This document shows, piece after piece, positions 60,829 to 64,000 of a stretch of DNA of 64,000 bases (positions are counted from its first letter, which is position 1; every line of letters begins with the position of its first letter). Made by a program: the position numbers and the translations under genes. The stretch comes from an uncultured Christensenella sp. (GTDB taxonomy: Bacteria; Bacillota; Clostridia; Christensenellales; Borkfalkiaceae), in NCBI GenBank assembly GCA_910586245.1, contig CAJUFY010000002.1, positions 62,001 to 126,000 on the forward strand, written 5' to 3'. The notes under the pieces were generated by a model. The model worked only from the letters and a program-made list of their open reading frames with translations. It did not search any database and had not been told where the DNA came from.

Positions 60829-60990
60829 TAAACCGCAGACAACGGGTGCTTAACCGCTCAATATCCCGTCGAGGTGAAGAGAAAGAAGAATTTTCTGCTC
60901 CGTACCTTGCTGTGGTGCGGAGTTTTTTGTTGGTTCCGCAGGCTCGGACTGCGGAGAAAAATCGGCGCGAAAGCGCTTACGGAGGTTAGT
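60829..60990 (+). promoter_or_regulatory. L10-type autoregulatory leader of rplJL
   Basis: The region from ACCGCAGACA (60832-60841) through GGGTGC and ATCCCGTCGAGGTGAAGAG has the primary sequence of the ribosomal L10 leader, a kink-turn RNA bound by the L10(L12)4 complex. A terminator hairpin follows at 60898-60928, and another hairpin CCGCAG/CTGCGG (60936-60954) stands before the rplJ start. Bound L10 would favour termination, limiting stalk protein synthesis. Confidence 0.8.
60898..60928 (+). terminator. Attenuator terminator inside the rplJL leader
   Basis: CTCCGTACC pairs fully with GGTGCGGAG (one G-U) around a 7-base loop, followed by T6. It lies 63 bases before the rplJ start. Confidence 0.85.
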
Positions 60991-61488
60991 ATGTCGGAAA
61001 ATTTTGAAGCAAAAAAAGTCGTAGTCGAAGAAATCAAAAGTAAAATTCAGGCGAGTAAGTCCGTCGTTCTTGCAAAGTACGAGCGCCTTACGGTTGCCGA
61101 AGTTACGACGCTGCGCGGCAAGTTCAGAAACGCTTCCTGCGAATACAAAGTTTATAAAAACACTTTGGTGCGCAAGGCGTTCGAAGAACTGGGCGTAGAG
61201 GGATTCGATCAGGACTTGAACGGCGCGACCGCGTTCGTTTTCTGCCCCGACGAGACGAGCGGCTGCTCGCTCATCGCAAAGGCGGTAAAAGAAACGCCCG
61301 CGTTGGAAGACAAGCTCGTGCCCAAGAGCGCGTACGTCAACGGCGCATACGTCGACGCGGCAGGAGTGAAGAAACTCGCGGCAATCCCTTCGAGAGAGGT
61401 ATTGATCGCAAAGATGCTCGGGTGCTTGCAGTCGCCCATCGCGAATTTTGCTTACGTTTTGAAAGCAATCGCAGAACAAAAATCTTAA
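60991..61488 (+). CDS. rplJ: 50S ribosomal protein L10
   Basis: The 165-residue protein anchors L7/L12 dimers to the ribosome. KKVVVEEIKSKIQASKSVVL at the start and YKVYKNTLVRKAF near residue 50 match L10. GGAGG lies upstream of the ATG at 60991; an earlier in-frame ATG at 60874 lies inside the regulatory leader and is rejected. Confidence 0.96.
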   Translation: MSENFEAKKVVVEEIKSKIQASKSVVLAKYERLTVAEVTTLRGKFRNASCEYKVYKNTLVRKAFEELGVEGFDQDLNGATAFVFCPDETSGCSLIAKAVKETPALEDKLVPKSAYVNGAYVDAAGVKKLAAIPSREVLIAKMLGCLQSPIANFAYVLKAIAEQKS

Positions 61489-61510
61489 AAAATAACCGGA
61501 GGTTAAAAAA

Positions 61511-61882
61511 ATGGACGTTCAGAAATTGATTGAAGAAGTTAAGAGCATGACGGTTGTCGAGCTCAACGATTTGGTAAAGGCGCTTGAAGAGGAGTTCGGC
61601 GTAAGCGCTGCCGCTCCCGTTGCGGTTGCCGGCGCTGCCGGCGCTGCGGAAGCTGCTCCCGCAGAAGAAGAAAAGACGGAGTTCAACATCGTGCTCAAAG
61701 ACATCGGTGCGAACAAGATCGGTGTCATCAAAGCGGTGCGCGAATTCACGGGTCTCGGCCTTGCCGAAGCGAAGAAAGCGGTGGAAAGCCTCGGCGTGCT
61801 CAAAGAAGGCGTGCCCAAGGCGGACGCGGACGCAGCTCTTGCGAAGCTCAAAGAAGCGGGCGCAACTGCGGAATTGCAATAA
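61511..61882 (+). CDS. rplL: 50S ribosomal protein L7/L12
   Basis: The 123-residue protein has the N-terminal dimerisation part (LIEEVKSMTVVELNDLVKAL), an Ala-rich hinge, and the conserved C-terminal domain with KTEFNIVLKDIGANKIGVIK and GLGLAEAKKAVE. It recruits translation factors to the ribosome stalk. A terminator follows; rpoB does not. Confidence 0.97.
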   Translation: MDVQKLIEEVKSMTVVELNDLVKALEEEFGVSAAAPVAVAGAAGAAEAAPAEEEKTEFNIVLKDIGANKIGVIKAVREFTGLGLAEAKKAVESLGVLKEGVPKADADAALAKLKEAGATAELQ

Positions 61883-61896
61883 TCGAAAAGAAACCG

Positions 61897-61926
61897 ACCT
61901 CTCTGCAAAAGCAGAGGGGTTTTTCT
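61897..61926 (+). terminator. rplJL terminator
   Basis: ACCTCTCTGC and GCAGAGGGGT pair around AAAA (one G-U), followed by TTTTCTTTT. Confidence 0.92.
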
Positions 61927-61972
61927 TTTCCATACGGTGAAATAATTTTCACGCGCAACGGTGCGAAACCGC

Positions 61973-62001
61973 TTGACGGAACGGGAATTTACGGTTAAAA
62001 T
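61973..62001 (+). promoter_or_regulatory. Promoter of the cyclophilin-like lipoprotein gene
   Basis: TTGACG (61973-61978), a 17-base spacer, and TAAAAT (61996-62001). Confidence 0.75.
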
Positions 62002-62032
62002 AAAAGAGAACCATTCATTTCGGAGGTATTCG

Positions 62033-62956
62033 GTGAAAAAGAATACGATTCGTCGCATTTCCGCGATTGCGGCTGCGGCGGTGCTTACGGCGGGCGCAAC
62101 TGCAATTTTTGCGGGCTGCACCTCGAACAACCCCCAGATTACCATCACTTATACGTTCAACGGAAAGGATTACGAAGTCGGTTATTCTCTTTCCCGTCTC
62201 GATGCGCCCAAAACGGTAACGCACTTTTTGGAACTTGCCGACGCGGGATATTACGACGGCATGTGCATTCACGATTACGACGCAAACTTTTTGTATTCCG
62301 GCGGTTATAAAATCGCGGAAGGCGAGCTGGAAGAGGTGAACTATTTCGAAACCGTAAAACAGCTTGAAGCGGATAAAAAACTTAAATTGACGCAAACGGT
62401 TTGGAAGCAGGATAAATCGACGGCGCTCAACACCGTATACGGCGAATTCGACGCAAACGGAAACCGCCCCGCGAACGGTCACGAATACACGCACAAGGCA
62501 GGCGCGCTCGTGATGTATTATTCGGACAAGGGCAACTTCAATTATAAAGTTACCACCAAGCGCAACGACGGCGGCAAGGGCAACGGCGGCGATCCCTACG
62601 ATACCGATAAAAATTATTCTTACAACAGCGCGACTTCCCTGTTCTACACCTTTTTGGGTGAGAGCAATTCCACGCGCGACAACAAATATGCGGTGTTCGG
62701 CATGGCAAACGATTATAAAGGACAGTTGCAGCCTATGATCACCGCGATCAACGAATATATTTCCGATCACAAGGACGACGATGACGATTCGGAATACTCC
62801 TTTACGACGGAACAGCGGATCGCAAACGTAAACGCGAACGAGCAGACCGGCGACGCCGATTTCGAAGAGCTCCGCCGCGGCAACATCGAGGTGACCTACC
62901 AGACCCCGATGGAAGAGCCGATCGTGATCAAATCGGTCAAAGTAAACAAGTATTAA
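62033..62956 (+). CDS. Lipoprotein with degenerate cyclophilin-like domain
   Basis: The 307-residue protein starts at a GTG placed after GGAGG and has a lipoprotein signal with FAGC (cysteine near residue 27). The following part resembles cyclophilin-type prolyl isomerases: DAPKTVTHFLELADAGYYDG near residue 50 and a later GGY. In active cyclophilins the next motif holds FHR with the catalytic arginine; here it reads IHDYDANFLYSGGY, so the arginine is missing. A glycine/asparagine-rich insert, GGKGNGGDPYDT, and an acidic DDDDD stretch follow. It may be a folding helper that lost catalysis or a binding protein outside the membrane. Confidence 0.75.
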   Translation: MKKNTIRRISAIAAAAVLTAGATAIFAGCTSNNPQITITYTFNGKDYEVGYSLSRLDAPKTVTHFLELADAGYYDGMCIHDYDANFLYSGGYKIAEGELEEVNYFETVKQLEADKKLKLTQTVWKQDKSTALNTVYGEFDANGNRPANGHEYTHKAGALVMYYSDKGNFNYKVTTKRNDGGKGNGGDPYDTDKNYSYNSATSLFYTFLGESNSTRDNKYAVFGMANDYKGQLQPMITAINEYISDHKDDDDDSEYSFTTEQRIANVNANEQTGDADFEELRRGNIEVTYQTPMEEPIVIKSVKVNKY

Positions 62957-62986
62957 AAAAGAACGCCCGTTCGGGCGTTCTTTTTA
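62955..62986. terminator. Bidirectional terminator between the lipoprotein and the next minus-strand gene
   Basis: AAAAAGAACGCCCG and CGGGCGTTCTTTTT form a hairpin around a TTCG-type loop. Both strands show a T-run after the stem. Confidence 0.92.
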
Positions 62987-63859
62987 TATTTCCGCGATAT
63001 TCGAAATTTTACCGTCTTCCGTACTCACGCGGAAGTAACGCACGTCGTACACGCGTTCCTTTCTACGGTAAACGAGGCCAACTTTATCTCGTTCCTGCGT
63101 CAGTACGACCGACTCGAATCCGCCGAGAAATTCACGCAGCGCATCCGCTTTTTCCGCCAGGGAAGGGTGCAGAAAGGGCAGGCAGTCCGCGCCGATCAGT
63201 ACGCTTTCGAACAGCGCGAGGGCGAAGGTCGCCTCGGTCGGCTCCTGTGCCGTACGGATCGTGCATTCGGTCAGCCTTCCGTCTTCCCAGGCGCACACGG
63301 CGGTGTGGCGCATGCTGTCGTGAAAGGGGACTTCGGCTTTGAGAACGGATTCCTTTTCCAGAATCCGCCCTTCCGAGAGCAAGAGAATTTTTCCGTCGTG
63401 AGAGAGCAGCGCGAAGCCCGTTTCGCATTCCAGCAGAAAGTCGTCGCGCAGCGCGCACGCCGTGCTGCCGTAAAAGGTTTCGGGCAACGGAATCATGCGG
63501 AACCCCGTTTCGTTTTCGAAGTTCAGTTGCAGTTTTCCCTGCATACATAGTGTGAGAAGGGTTCCGCCCAAACGCTTTTGCCATACGACTTCCAGCGAAG
63601 CGTCGCTGCGCACATAATCGCCCGCGTAGACCGCAACGCCGCCCGCAAAGAAATACAATTTGATTTGCGGCGGCGGAGAGATTAAAAACGCTTCGTCGAA
63701 GAAAAAGGAGACGGGCACGCGCCCGCTCGGTTTGAGTTCGCAGAACACGCGGTCTTTGGGATCGAGTTCGCACGTCCGCTCGAAGCCGTCCGCAACGCCC
63801 AGATACACGCCGTTTACGGAAAGCGCCGCGGCGCTTTCCGACAAAAAAATCACTCGCAT
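62984..63859 (-). CDS. Conserved-looking protein of unknown function
   Basis: The 291-residue product has no signal peptide and no membrane helix. Its first 110 residues are beta-rich (VNGVYLGVADGFERTCELD, VPVSFFFDEAFL) and end with VYAGDYV; a second beta-rich part follows (GFALLSHDGKILLLSEGRI), and the last 80 residues are mixed helix and strand with VYDVRYFRVSTEDG. I do not recognise a family. The middle hints at a repeated beta-sheet, propeller-like pattern, which is only a guess. The ATG at 63859 lacks a Shine-Dalgarno sequence; a TTGACA (63897-63892, minus) with a weak -10 at 63875-63870 would start transcription a few bases before it. Confidence 0.75.
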   Translation of the reverse strand: MRVIFLSESAAALSVNGVYLGVADGFERTCELDPKDRVFCELKPSGRVPVSFFFDEAFLISPPPQIKLYFFAGGVAVYAGDYVRSDASLEVVWQKRLGGTLLTLCMQGKLQLNFENETGFRMIPLPETFYGSTACALRDDFLLECETGFALLSHDGKILLLSEGRILEKESVLKAEVPFHDSMRHTAVCAWEDGRLTECTIRTAQEPTEATFALALFESVLIGADCLPFLHPSLAEKADALREFLGGFESVVLTQERDKVGLVYRRKERVYDVRYFRVSTEDGKISNIAEI

Positions 63860-63869
63860 CTTTATAATA

Positions 63870-63897
63870 AATGTATAAACAGATTAAATTATGTCAA
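63870..63897 (-). promoter_or_regulatory. Weak promoter for the unknown minus-strand gene
   Basis: TTGACA (63897-63892) with a 16-base spacer and TACATT (63875-63870). The -10 match is poor. Confidence 0.4.
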
Positions 63898-63919
63898 CAA
63901 TTTTTTCGGAGGCGAGGTT

Positions 63920-64000
63920 ATGAATAAAATCAACGGCTATACGGAAGAGGAAGCAACGGGATTGATCGAATATATTTATACGGGCAGAAACGCAGGCAAA
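63920..64000 (+). CDS. Start of a gene cut by the window end (partial)
   Basis: The first 27 codons are visible, beginning MNKINGYTEEEATGLIEYIY. CGGAGGCGAGG precedes the ATG at 63920, so the start is well supported. A short helix with YTEEEA is suggestive of a small DNA- or protein-binding domain, but too little is present for any assignment. It is divergent from the unknown gene at 62984-63859. Confidence 0.7.
   Translation, partial: MNKINGYTEEEATGLIEYIYTGRNAGK

Noticed and set aside
60874..60990. N-terminal extension of L10 by 39 residues
   Set aside because: The extension would lie inside the L10 leader and its terminator; GGAGG directly before ATG 60991 and family length fix the later start.
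1..64000. tRNA, rRNA, CRISPR arrays or insertion sequences
   Set aside because: No cloverleaf sequence, repeat-spacer array, transposase or terminal inverted repeat was seen; gaps between genes are all shorter than 300 bases and contain promoters, leaders or terminators.

Overview
The window is about 64 kb of dense bacterial chromosome. The gene set is typical of Bacillota, class Clostridia: PyrR attenuation, electron-transfer-type dihydroorotate dehydrogenase (PyrK/PyrD), KtrAB potassium uptake, RbgA, DegV, and the era-neighbourhood order yqfC-yqfD-phoH-HD-ybeY-era-yqzL-recO. The two sporulation genes and a sigma-E-like promoter box suggest a spore former or a descendant of one. Codon use is rich in GC-ending codons. 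An uncultivated gut Clostridia lineage (Christensenellales-like) would fit, but that is a guess from style. No tRNA, rRNA, CRISPR array, IS element or prophage was seen, and no gap between genes exceeds 300 bases.

Layout. 1-1005: end of a membrane-anchored protein, then a metallophosphoesterase. 1021-7170: complete pyrimidine operon pyrR-B-C-F-K-D-E behind a PyrR-type attenuator. 7179-13982: Ca2+-type P-ATPase, polysaccharide deacetylase, aldose epimerase, a small membrane protein, a ZIP metal transporter and a short-chain dehydrogenase. 13983-14523: two tiny divergent HTH regulators with three matching operator dyads between them, like a phage switch. 14561-27667: purine operon purE-C-F-M-N-O-(AICAR transformylase)-D-L plus fhs, behind a leader carrying an 18-codon ORF and a terminator. 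IMP is finished by PurO and a stand-alone transformylase instead of bifunctional PurH. Then mutY, degV and tmk-rimM-trmD-rbgA-rnhB-yraN.

33345-41737: a 1869-residue DUF4011-type superfamily 1 helicase, followed closely by ktrB, ktrA and a histidine phosphatase. 41780-43992: divergent fba and gap, both glycolytic. 44029-49975: the sporulation/phoH/era/recO group. 49981-52192: nadB-nadC. 52308-58350: a 1964-residue modular lipoprotein. 58398-61926: rpmG-secE-nusG-rplK-rplA and, behind an L10 leader with an attenuator, rplJ-rplL. 61973-64000: a cyclophilin-like lipoprotein, an unknown conserved protein, and the start of another gene.

Two themes stand out. First, several genes without a Shine-Dalgarno sequence have a consensus -10 box ending only 6-9 bases before the start codon (310, 14195, 14596, 29688, and more weakly 13089, 44046 and 63859), which predicts leaderless or nearly leaderless mRNAs. 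Second, nucleotide synthesis is tightly grouped and controlled by RNA leaders: fhs makes the 10-formyl-THF used by PurN and the AICAR transformylase, while pyr and pur each have a terminator-containing leader. The best candidates for undescribed biology are the three-operator HTH switch, the pur leader, the helicase with an apparently decayed nuclease module, and the giant lipoprotein.
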